From DASPFV01 sp035620975 (GTDB lineage: Bacteria > Acidobacteriota > Vicinamibacteria > Vicinamibacterales > 2-12-FULL-66-21): DNA of 31,407 nucleotides. The position numbers were made by a program, and so were the translations under genes. This document shows, in pieces, positions 16,793 to 23,734 of the stretch. Each line of letters starts with the position of its first letter. Positions within the stretch are counted from its first letter, which is position 1. The notes beneath the pieces are model-generated. The model did no database searches. It was given only the letters and a program-made list of their open reading frames with translations, and was not told where the DNA came from. The stretch is from contig DASPFV010000301.1 in NCBI GenBank assembly GCA_035620975.1, positions 1 to 31,407 on the forward strand, in the 5' to 3' direction.

Positions 16793-17053
16793 ATGGAGAC
16801 GCCAAATCAACCGATCGGAGGGGTGGAGCACATCCAGAAGTTCTGGAACCGCTTCTTTACGATGGGCCCCGGCCATTGGGGCGGGTGGCTCCTCCAGACG
16901 TTCCCCATAGTGACGGAGGTGACGTTCATCGACGCCGCCCGCACCAGGGGCGCCGCTAGGATCCGCACGGGTTATCAGGGCTCTACGCAGTTGCTGACGA
17001 AAGGCGGTGGCAAGTGGACGGTCAGCGGCACCAGCGGGCACTGGATTGAGTAA
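16793..17053 (+). pseudogene. Conserved hypothetical protein, C-terminal part
   Basis: From an ATG at 16793 without a ribosome site, the frame gives 86 residues: PIGGVEHIQKFWNRFF, PGHWGGWLLQTFPIVTEVTF, RTRGAARIRTGYQGSTQLLT and KGGGKWTVSGTSGHWIE. The IQKFWN start, Gly-Tyr-x-Gly strand and closing GxWxxxxxxxxWIE suggest the last half of an NTF2-like domain of unknown function. The upstream joining to TPR sequence suggests the 5' half has been lost. It could still be a complete short protein; I consider this less likely. Confidence 0.45.
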
Positions 17054-17230
17054 GAGCGCTGACCATTCTCTTGACGAATCTCCAGATCTGCGACTCTGTA
17101 GGATGCTTGTTGGCTCCATCCGGAGCGACTGACCTGACACACGGACCATAGACACAAAACCGGATGCGACCCAACGTGATCGTTCACGACCCGAATGCGA
17201 ATTGCGGCCCTCGCGGCTCTCTGATACTCA

Positions 17231-17265
17231 CCTCCGAGAGAGGTCGTCTTCCCTCTCGTTGGAGG
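17231..17265 (+). promoter_or_regulatory. Leader hairpin covering the ribosome site
   Basis: CCTCC (17231-17235) can pair with the Shine-Dalgarno GGAGG (17261-17265), and GAGAG (17236-17240) with CTCTC (17253-17257). This would hide the ribosome site of the gene starting at 17270. It might be a translational control hairpin or chance pairing in purine/pyrimidine-rich sequence. Confidence 0.35.
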
Positions 17266-17269
17266 CGAG

Positions 17270-17455
17270 ATGTTCGACAGCTTCGATCCACCATGGAGTG
17301 ACGCTCGCGACCGAGGAGGCCAGGACGAGCTCGATCGCGAGATCTACCGTGACTCGCGCGAGCGCGGCGACGATCCGCGTGACGCGCTTCTCAACGATCT
17401 CGACCTACCACGCGGACACCGACGCGAGTTGGTCCTGTATCTGACGCATGTGTGT
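17270..17455 (+). pseudogene. N-terminal fragment of a charged hypothetical protein (MFD...DLDLPRG type)
   Basis: ATG 17270 has GGAGG 4 nt upstream. The first ~55 residues, MFDSFDPPWSDARDRGGQDE followed by DPRDALLNDLDLPRGHRREL, match the opening of a widespread but uncharacterised Arg/Asp-rich bacterial protein. From memory, its full length is several hundred residues with a winged-helix-like middle. Here the family sequence stops at about 17440, next to the 28-bp palindrome at 17456. The frame then runs on into unrelated codons overlapping the end of the amidohydrolase gene. The function of the parent family is not established. Confidence 0.55.
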
Positions 17456-17483
17456 GTCCGAAATTTGTATACAGATTTCGGAC
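17456..17483. repeat. 28-bp near-perfect palindrome, GTCCGAAAT arms
   Basis: Arms GTCCGAAAT and ATTTCGGAC enclose a TGTATACA core; 13 of 14 base pairs match. The core (TTGTATACA-like) is the type of sequence bound by dimeric GntR/FadR-type or similar regulators. It lies between the truncated gene at 17270 and the end of the amidohydrolase gene. A shortened relative is at 15779-15808. It could be an operator or a short mobile palindrome. Confidence 0.6.
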
Positions 17484-17525
17484 GGCGAGGTTTCCTCACG
17501 CGCGGCGCGGCTCCGTCGCGGCAGT

Positions 17526-18902
17526 TCAACGGAGTCTCTGCAGTTCCGCTCCAGAAATAAGACGTCCGCCGAGAACGAGGGCCGCCACACGGCGTGTGTT
17601 CGCGATGTCGACCAACGGGTCCGCCTCGAGCAAGACCAACCTGGCCTTCTTTCCGACTTCAACGGTGCCTTCATCAGCAAGGCGTCCGCTGAACTCAGCG
17701 GCATTCCGAGTTGACGCCTGTAGCGCTTCCAAAGGCGTCATGCCGGCGCGCACCAATGCCACCAGCTCGTCGTGGAGAGGAGGTACTCCAGTTGAGATGG
17801 GAAGATCGCTTCCGGCCAGCACCCTGACTCCGGCCTTTCGCATATCGGCGAACATCTCGACCGTCTTTGTCGCTGCGCTGTCTGTAGCTGCGGCATCGTC
17901 TGGTTTAAGTTGAGCGCGGCGCGCATCCCAGACACTACGGAGTGCGCCAAACGTCGGGACTTGCCACGTGCCGTTCGCCTTGAACGCACTGAACAACGCG
18001 GCTGCCTTTCGCCTGTCGTAGGTCTCAACGAGTCTCGTCAGAAATTCTGACCGGTATAGTTTGTCGTCGGGAGATGGCCCGCCGGCGAGAGCGCTTGCGA
18101 GCGCGTCCCGAACCTCCGAAATTAACTCCGCTTCGGCTGACGAGCAACCGATCAGCACGTTACGAAACCCAGCGCTTCCAAAGTGCTCAATGCTTCGCTG
18201 CCCTGCTTGTGTGGCTTCGAGGGCCGTCACCGAAACCGGTAGATGCCCGACAAACGGCAGACCAAGGCGCTTCGCTTCGCTCGCGATCCCGAAGTAAGCG
18301 TCGCGAGTGAGCGTGTCACCGACCTTGATGAAATCGACCCCTTTCGCCTGCACGTCATCGACAACTTGCTTGGCGTCCGCATCCGTCACCGTTCGAACGA
18401 GCGGCGGCGTTCTGAACGGCAATGGACGCTGCAAGATTGGTCCGGCTGCCACAATCTGCGGACCGGCCCAGGTTCCGTCGGCGCTCTCGCGTCGAAGACG
18501 AAGGATGTCGTCGACGGGCGACGCCATATCCCGTACGCCCGTGATGCCGTATGCGACCAGTCGCGGCAGGACCTTCGTGCCTTCGTCGTACCCACCGGTG
18601 TGGACGTGCATATCCCACAAGCCGGGGATCAGATACTTGCCGCGACCGTCGACAATCGTGGCCCCAGTCGGTATCCGCGTCGGGCCGTTTCGAGCGATTG
18701 CAGTGATGCGCTCGCCTTCCACGATGACGGTCACGACTCGCGGCCTCGCCTCCGTGCCATCGATGAGGGTCACATTCGCGACCGCAATCGCTTTCGATTG
18801 GGCTGCGACGATGGTGGCGCACGCCATCGCTAGAGATGCGACGATCACTAGTCGCGCCAACCGAGACGCGACTGCTATGCGCACAGCAGCTGTTGGATTC
18901 AC
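17526..18902 (-). CDS. Secreted amidohydrolase-family protein
   Basis: The 458-residue product begins with a signal-like segment (RLARLVIVASLAMACATIVAA, residues ~14-34). The metal-dependent amidohydrolase motifs follow in order: H99-V-H101 in LIPGLWDMHVH, Lys193 in VDFIKVGD, H220 in FVGHLPVS, H240 in RSIEHFG, and the catalytic Asp in VLAGSDLPISTG. The C-terminal beta-sandwich part reads GTVEVGKKARLVLLEADPLV and ends ALVLGGRLISG. This is the imidazolonepropionase/prolidase-like group, which commonly cleaves cyclic amides or dipeptides; the substrate is unknown. GTG 18902 is the only start that keeps the full signal peptide, but it lacks a clear ribosome site. Confidence 0.88.
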   Translation of the reverse strand: MNPTAAVRIAVASRLARLVIVASLAMACATIVAAQSKAIAVANVTLIDGTEARPRVVTVIVEGERITAIARNGPTRIPTGATIVDGRGKYLIPGLWDMHVHTGGYDEGTKVLPRLVAYGITGVRDMASPVDDILRLRRESADGTWAGPQIVAAGPILQRPLPFRTPPLVRTVTDADAKQVVDDVQAKGVDFIKVGDTLTRDAYFGIASEAKRLGLPFVGHLPVSVTALEATQAGQRSIEHFGSAGFRNVLIGCSSAEAELISEVRDALASALAGGPSPDDKLYRSEFLTRLVETYDRRKAAALFSAFKANGTWQVPTFGALRSVWDARRAQLKPDDAAATDSAATKTVEMFADMRKAGVRVLAGSDLPISTGVPPLHDELVALVRAGMTPLEALQASTRNAAEFSGRLADEGTVEVGKKARLVLLEADPLVDIANTRRVAALVLGGRLISGAELQRLR

Positions 18903-19113
18903 AGTGACGTTGACGAGATCAACCGAGCGAACGTTCTAGGTGGGAATAGGGTGCGTGGGATTCGAACTTGGTCGCGAGCAGACTGCGGACAGCAACACGC
19001 CAAGCCAACATGACTTGCGGGTGCGTTCGTCGGCGCGAACTACGATGAGGTGACAGTTGGCCGAATCGCGGCTTGAACGGTAAGTCGCTGATATTCAACG
19101 ACTTGAAAAGCTG
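18903..19113. other. Non-coding stretch between amidohydrolase and tRNA-Gln repeat
   Basis: No gene is supported. It contains a T-arm-like string (GTGGGATTCGAACTT, near 18957) and, next to the repeat at 19114, a dyad-like segment (AGTCGCTG ... CAACGACTT). Both could be scars of past integration at tRNA genes; no recombinase gene remains. Confidence 0.35.
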
Positions 19114-19134
19114 TGGCTGGGAGGCAGGGATTCG
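19114..19134. repeat. Second copy of the tRNA-Gln 3' end (att-like)
   Basis: These 21 bp are identical to 19231-19251, the CCA end, acceptor strand and part of the T-arm of tRNA-Gln. They begin TGGCTGGGAGG and end GGGATTCG. The copies are direct repeats 117 bp apart. A duplicated tRNA 3' end is the usual mark of site-specific integration. Confidence 0.6.
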
Positions 19135-19182
19135 TCCACCTCCGCGGCTTCGCCGCTACGGCGGATCTCATCGTGTCAGCGA

Positions 19183-19234
19183 GCCATCCGCCGGAGCCTC
19201 GCGCTGGATCGTTTCGCGAGCGGAGGCGGATGGC
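19183..19234. repeat. Imperfect hairpin abutting the tRNA-Gln 3' end
   Basis: GCCATCCGCC (19183-19192) pairs with GGCGGATGGC (19225-19234), and further in, CCTCGCG pairs with CGCGAG-type sequence. One arm reaches into the tRNA CCA end. In the tRNA direction this hairpin lies directly downstream, so it could end transcription (no T-run) or be a REP-type element. A further short palindrome (CCGCGGCTTCGCCGCTACGG) lies at 19142-19161. Confidence 0.45.
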
Positions 19235-19304
19235 TGGGAGGCAGGGATTCGAACCCCGATAACGTGGTCCAGAGCCACGTGTCCTACCGTTGAACGACCT
19301 CCCA
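19231..19304 (-). tRNA. tRNA-Gln (CTG anticodon)
   Basis: The minus strand folds as a full tRNA: acceptor TGGGAGG/CCTCCCA, D-arm GTTC...GGAC, anticodon stem CGTGG/CCACG with loop CTCTGGA (anticodon CTG), T-arm GGGGTTCGAATCCC, discriminator G and an encoded CCA. It reads glutamine codon CAG. The 3' end is duplicated at 19114-19134. Confidence 0.96.
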
Positions 19305-19337
19305 AGTCGAGCCGTACAGGCGGGACGTGAAACCCCG

Positions 19338-19367
19338 ATTATACGAACTCGCAGCCCCTCCTGACAA
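19338..19367 (-). promoter_or_regulatory. tRNA-Gln promoter
   Basis: On the minus strand a TTGTCA -35 (19362-19367) and a perfect TATAAT -10 (19338-19343) are 18 bp apart. This places the transcription start about 27 nt before the tRNA 5' end. Confidence 0.65.
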
Positions 19368-19395
19368 CTGCCACGGCCGGCATATGCTGTGCGGA

Positions 19396-19749
19396 ATGAA
19401 CATGCCGAACCGCTACGACCATCTCGCCACTCGCCTTCTCGAAACAGTCGGGGGCGCGACCGGGGCCGTACCTCCCCGCACGCGCGAGGCCGTCCGCCGC
19501 CGGGCCGTCGACCTCGTCGCCGGACAGGACCCGAGCCGCGCCACCCGCGCGGACCTGCCCGACGACCTGGCCCGGCACGTCGACGCCGTGATCCGGCATG
19601 CCTACCGCGTGACCGACGAGGACGTCGGCCGGCTCACGAGGGCCGGGCACTCCGACGACGAGGTCTTCGAGGTGACGGTCACCGCCGCGGTGGGCGCCGG
19701 GACGGCCCGGCTGAATCGGGTGCTCGAGCTGCTCAGGGGAGGACGATAG
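19396..19749 (+). CDS. Cysteine-free carboxymuconolactone decarboxylase-like protein
   Basis: The 117-residue all-helical product contains RHVDAVIRHAYRVTDEDVGR, then LTRAGHSDDEVFEVTVTAAV and GAGTARLNRVLELL. This pattern (helix, LTxxxAGxSDDEVFE, TAAxxxxxxRLNRVLELL) matches the C-terminal half of carboxymuconolactone decarboxylase/AhpD folds. There is no CxxC pair and no cysteine, so it is unlikely to be a peroxidase alone. Its TAG is followed immediately by the ATG of the AhpD-like selenoprotein candidate, so the two are almost certainly cotranscribed and may form a mixed complex. Starts at 19384, 19396 and 19402 share the frame; none has a strong ribosome site, and 19396 is a compromise. Confidence 0.72.
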   Translation: MNMPNRYDHLATRLLETVGGATGAVPPRTREAVRRRAVDLVAGQDPSRATRADLPDDLARHVDAVIRHAYRVTDEDVGRLTRAGHSDDEVFEVTVTAAVGAGTARLNRVLELLRGGR

Positions 19750-20334
19750 ATGCGCCTCGCGCGCGTGCGCGACGGCCACCGGCTGCCGCAGAAGCTCGTC
19801 ATGACCCTGATCCGGCTGACGACGGGCTACCGGGCACCGGACGTCGTCCGCACGCTCCTCTACCGGCCCGAGTTCTTCGGCGCCCGAATGAACGAGTGGA
19901 CCCACGCCGTCATGCGCGGACCCTCGGAGTGGACCGTCGGCGAGCGCGAGCTGTTCGCCGCCTTCACCTCGCGGCTGAACCAGTGCCCGTTTTGAACGAG
20001 CGCCCACGGCGCGGTCGCGTCGAAGGCGCTCGGGGATGCGAAGCTGGTTCAGGCGGTGCTGACCGACTGGCGCACGGCGGCCGTGCCGGACCGGGTCCGC
20101 GCCGCGCTCGGGTTCATCGAGAAGATGACGCTGGCTCCCGAGCGGCTCGGGGCCGATGACGTGGCGCTCCTCCGGCGGGCGGGGCTGGGCGACGAGGCGA
20201 TCGAGGATGCCGCCCACGTCTGCGCGCTGTTCAACATCTACACGCGCCTGGCGGACTCCCTGGGCTTCGACATGCCCGGCGAGGCGGCGTTCGCGCGAGC
20301 CGCGGACATGCTGCTGAAGCGCGGATACAGGTAG
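19750..20334 (+). CDS. AhpD/carboxymuconolactone decarboxylase-family selenoprotein candidate (CxxU)
   Basis: ATG 19750 abuts the previous stop. Codon 82 (19993-19995) is TGA. Read as selenocysteine, the product is 194 residues. The AhpD active-site signature is intact around it: E67-x11-C79-P-F-U82-x3-H86 (ELFAAFTSRLNQCPF, then U, TSAHGAVASKALGD). In M. tuberculosis AhpD the same pattern is E118-x11-C130-xx-C133-xxx-H137. The C-terminal half stays in one clean frame to the TAG at 20332 with strong family features (VRAALGFIEKMTLAPERLGA, LRRAGLGDEAIEDAAHVCAL, FNIYTRLADSLGFDMPG). A SECIS-like hairpin follows the TGA. The likely role is thiol/selenol peroxidase. The alternative is a Cys-to-stop mutation, which the hairpin and the undecayed downstream frame argue against. 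selA, selB, selC and selD are not in the window. Confidence 0.85.
19998..20031 (+). promoter_or_regulatory. Candidate bacterial SECIS element
   Basis: Two nt after the TGA, GAGCGCC (19998-20004) pairs perfectly with GGCGCTC (20025-20031). Inside, CGGCGC (20007-20012) pairs with GCGTCG (20017-20022, one G-U), leaving 2-nt bulges on each side and a GGUC apical loop (20013-20016), 18-21 nt after the TGA. Bacterial SECIS elements sit immediately after the UGA and carry an apical-loop G/GU at about this distance; E. coli fdhF also has GGUC there. Confidence 0.72.
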
Positions 20335-20347
20335 GCCCGGGGCGCCC

Positions 20348-23300
20348 TCAACGGGTGAACCAGAAGGTCGGCGCCGGCGCGGGGTGATTGCCGATCTCCG
20401 CCAGGTTCCGATCGTACAGCCGGCCGTTCAGCATCACCATCCCGATCGCCTCCGTGTGCCGGACGTTCTCGAGCGGGTTGCGATCGAGCACGACCAGATC
20501 GGCGAGCTTGCCCTTCTCGAGCGATCCCAGATCGGCTTCCATCCCGAGATAGCGGGCGCCGTCGATCGTCGCCGCGCGCAGCGCCTCCATCGGCGTCATG
20601 CCGCCCTGCTGCAGCATCCACAGCTCCCAGTGGGCCCCGAGGCCCTGCAACTGGCCGTGGGCGCCGAGCTGCACGCTGCCGCCGGCGTCCGCGATCTGCT
20701 TCGCGCCCCTGGCGATCAGCACGTGGTTGAAATCGTTCTCGGGCGCCATCGTGCGCCGCCGCGACCGCGCGTCGACGATCTCGCGCGGCACGAACGACAG
20801 CAGCCGCTCGTTCTCCCACACGTTCGTGTGCTGGTACCAGTAGAACTCGCCCGAAAGGCCGCCGTAGCCGACGATCAGCGTCGGTGTGTAACCGACCCCG
20901 CTGCGGGCGAACAGCTCCACGGTGTCCTTGTAGATCCGCGGCACGGGCAGGGAGTGCTCCACGCCGGTGTGCCCGTCGATCACGTGCGTCTGGTTCATGT
21001 AGAGCAGCGACCCGCCTTCGGGCACGTTCAGCATCTCTGTCTCGCGCGCGGCCTTGACCAGCATCTGCCGCGCATCCCGGCGCTGCTGGTTGTAGCTCTT
21101 CACGCTGATGGCGCCCATGGCCTTCTGCCGCCTCAGGTGCGACAGCGCGTCGTCGTACGACTCCACGACGGCCTTGAAGGGCGTCTCGGCCCCGTAGAGG
21201 ATCCGCCCGGTCGAGAAGAGGCGCGGACCGAGCTTCGCGCCCGCGCGGATCAGCTCGGCATTCGTGAAGACGGTCTCGCTGTCGTTGGAGGGGTCGTGCG
21301 ACGTCGTGACGCCGAAGGCGACGTTCGCTGCGAGCGGCCAGCTCGACTGCGTCAGCAGGCCGCTGGACTCGCCGCCGACGTGGGCGTGCACGTCGATGAT
21401 CCCCGGCATGATGGTCTTGCCGCGAACGTCCACGCGCCGGGCGCCCGCGGGCACGGATATCGACGACGACGGCCCGATGGCCGCGATCCGGTTGCCCTCG
21501 ATCACGATCGTGGCGTTCTCGACCACCCCTGGCGCACCCTTGACTGGACCTGGCTTCAGCCCCGCCATCGTGATCACGCGCGCCCCGACCAGCGCGATCG
21601 ATCCGGCCGGGACGTCGCTGGCGGCCGTGAACCCGATCTGGATCCCGGACGCTTCCGGCTCCTCCGGCTTGGCGGTCTCTGGCCCGGCACCGGCCGCTGC
21701 GCCTCCGCCAGGGGCCGCGGCGAAAGCGAACGTGTCGGCCAGGTCGCGCGTGAAGAGCTCGGGCCCGAGTGTCCAGTGCAGCCGGCGGCCGTCGCCGGAC
21801 CAGTGCAGGTAGAAGCCGGCGTCGCGCGAGACGCGCTGGACCGGATAGGCCTGCGTGGACGGCCCGATGTCGACCGGCCGCCCCGTCCGCGGGAACGGCG
21901 CGATGAACGTACGGAACCGCTCCTCGAACGCGAGCCACTTCCCGTCCGGAGAGGGCGCGAACTGCGTCGCGTTGTCGCTCCGCACGTGCTCGATCTCGTC
22001 CCGTCCGGGGAGCGGCATGGGTCCGGCAGGTACGCCGACGCTGAAGAGCGTCGACTTCTCGTTCCGCGTTTCGCGCACGTAGATGCGCGTACCCGTGTGG
22101 TCGAACTCCGGCTCGGTGCCGCTGTCGCGCGCCAGCACCGGCTCACCCCCCTCGACGGCCACGACGTAGATCCCGGGCTCGCTCGCGTAATAGCGCCCGC
22201 GCGTGGAATCGCCGCCCGCATCCCGGAAGACGATCGTCCGGCCGTCGGGCGAGAACGACGGCTCGACGTAGTGGCCGGGACGCTCGACGACGTCGCGCCC
22301 GCCGGAGCCATCGGGCCTGATCACGCGCACGCGTCCGTGCTGCTCGTCGTTCCACGTCGTGTAGACAATCCACTGGCCGTCGCGCGAGAAGGCCGGGTAG
22401 AACTCGTACGTGTCGCCTGCACGCGTGCCCGGCGGTGCCGGTGCTGCCTGCGCTGCGCCGTTGCCGTTGCCGTTGCCGCCCGACGTGGTCGTCTCCACGG
22501 TGCGGCCGGTCAGGCGGCGCGGCTCCCCGTCGGGCAGGGGCCGGACATAGAGGTGACCCAGCGCGCTGTAAGCCACCAGCCTGCCATCCGGCGACACGCG
22601 CACGTCCCGCAGCATCTTCACCGGGAAGCGCTCGGGATGGACCGTCTGCGGGAACCGCACGGCATCGTTGAGCGTCTGTTCGACACGCGCCTGGAAGGGA
22701 ATCTGCTCGCCTTTGCCGGTCGCCACGTCGACCCGCCAGAACCGCCCCTCGCCCCAGATGACAATCGACTTCCCGTCCGGCGTCCAGGAGTACTGCGGGT
22801 AGAGGCCGTGGATCGCCCAGGCTTCCTGCAGATCCTTGTCGACGTTGCCGAAGAGCTGCCGATCGCGCCCGCTCTCGAGATCGCGGAGGTACAGATAGCT
22901 CTCCAGGCGGACGCGGCGGATGTAGGCCAGCGTCTTCCCGTCCGGCGACACTTCGGGCCTGACCGATCCCCCCTGCACGCTGACGGCCCGACGCTCGCGG
23001 CCCGTGACCAGATCGCGCCGCATGATGGCGTAGATGGTGCCGTTCGGATCCTTGTTGTATTCGAACGTCTGGCCCGGGGTGACATCGCGGCTGTAATAGA
23101 GGTAGCGGCCGTCCGGCGAGATCTCGGGCTCGCCGGCGTCCTTCTGCCACCCGTTGCGCTCGGTGACCTGCAGGCCGTCGCCCGGACCGGCCGAGTGATA
23201 CATCCAGATCTCGCCCGCGCCGAGCGACCGCTCCTTCACGAAGTGCCGCCGCGCGTAGATGTACGTGCCGTCTGGGGACCACGCCGGGCTGTTCACGAAC

Positions 23301-23734
23301 CAGCGCCGCTCGCGCGAGATCTGCCGCGCGTCCTTCCCCTCGACATCCGTCGTCCAGATGTTCCAGAGGCCGTCGCGATCGCTCGCGAACGCGATCCGTC
23401 GACCGTCCGGGCTGAACCGCGGCTGCATGTCGAACACGGCCCCGCTCGTGATCCGCTTCGCCCCGGACGGCGCCCCCTCGATGGGCATGACGTAGATGTC
23501 GCCCAGCAGATCGAAGGCGATCTGCCGTCCGTCAGGGCTGACGTCCGCGTTCATCCACGTGCCCTCGGTGGTCTCGAAGGAAATCGACGTGGTCGGGCCG
23601 AGCGGCGCGGCCACGTCCCACTTCTTCTGATCCGGCTTCTGGTCGCCGGGCTTCTGATCCTGGTGCGCGCTCGCCGGAACGAGGCACGCGGCGACGAACG
23701 CCACGACGGCGGCGGACGCGGGAGTGCGGATCAT
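20348..23734 (-). CDS. Secreted PD40 beta-propeller/amidohydrolase fusion
   Basis: ATG 23734 was chosen because AAGGAG lies upstream and a clean signal peptide (MIRTPASAAVVAFVAACLVP then ASA) follows. The product has 1128 residues. The N-terminal ~650 residues are TolB/WD40-like PD40 repeats (NADVSPDGRQIAFD, PRFSPDGRRIAFASDRDG, PEISPDGRYLYYSRD, PEVSPDGKTLAYIRR and others), forming one or two beta-propellers. The C-terminal ~430 residues are an amidohydrolase domain (ALVGARVITMAG, TIMPGIIDVHAHVGG with the HxH metal site, DGHTGVEHSLPVPRIY, GSLEKGKLADLVVLDRNPLE). This matches a known periplasmic architecture in Acidobacteriota and Bacteroidota. Likely hydrolysis of peptides or cyclic amides; substrate unknown. 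It overlaps the glycosylase gene upstream by 4 nt. Confidence 0.92.
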   Translation of the reverse strand: MIRTPASAAVVAFVAACLVPASAHQDQKPGDQKPDQKKWDVAAPLGPTTSISFETTEGTWMNADVSPDGRQIAFDLLGDIYVMPIEGAPSGAKRITSGAVFDMQPRFSPDGRRIAFASDRDGLWNIWTTDVEGKDARQISRERRWFVNSPAWSPDGTYIYARRHFVKERSLGAGEIWMYHSAGPGDGLQVTERNGWQKDAGEPEISPDGRYLYYSRDVTPGQTFEYNKDPNGTIYAIMRRDLVTGRERRAVSVQGGSVRPEVSPDGKTLAYIRRVRLESYLYLRDLESGRDRQLFGNVDKDLQEAWAIHGLYPQYSWTPDGKSIVIWGEGRFWRVDVATGKGEQIPFQARVEQTLNDAVRFPQTVHPERFPVKMLRDVRVSPDGRLVAYSALGHLYVRPLPDGEPRRLTGRTVETTTSGGNGNGNGAAQAAPAPPGTRAGDTYEFYPAFSRDGQWIVYTTWNDEQHGRVRVIRPDGSGGRDVVERPGHYVEPSFSPDGRTIVFRDAGGDSTRGRYYASEPGIYVVAVEGGEPVLARDSGTEPEFDHTGTRIYVRETRNEKSTLFSVGVPAGPMPLPGRDEIEHVRSDNATQFAPSPDGKWLAFEERFRTFIAPFPRTGRPVDIGPSTQAYPVQRVSRDAGFYLHWSGDGRRLHWTLGPELFTRDLADTFAFAAAPGGGAAAGAGPETAKPEEPEASGIQIGFTAASDVPAGSIALVGARVITMAGLKPGPVKGAPGVVENATIVIEGNRIAAIGPSSSISVPAGARRVDVRGKTIMPGIIDVHAHVGGESSGLLTQSSWPLAANVAFGVTTSHDPSNDSETVFTNAELIRAGAKLGPRLFSTGRILYGAETPFKAVVESYDDALSHLRRQKAMGAISVKSYNQQRRDARQMLVKAARETEMLNVPEGGSLLYMNQTHVIDGHTGVEHSLPVPRIYKDTVELFARSGVGYTPTLIVGYGGLSGEFYWYQHTNVWENERLLSFVPREIVDARSRRRTMAPENDFNHVLIARGAKQIADAGGSVQLGAHGQLQGLGAHWELWMLQQGGMTPMEALRAATIDGARYLGMEADLGSLEKGKLADLVVLDRNPLENVRHTEAIGMVMLNGRLYDRNLAEIGNHPAPAPTFWFTR

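Noticed and set aside
19750..19995. Reading the AhpD-like gene as an 81-residue protein plus a separate 92-residue ORF from 20056
   Set aside because: The two halves are one family domain in the same frame, the break falls on the catalytic residue, and the second half has no ribosome site at 20056.
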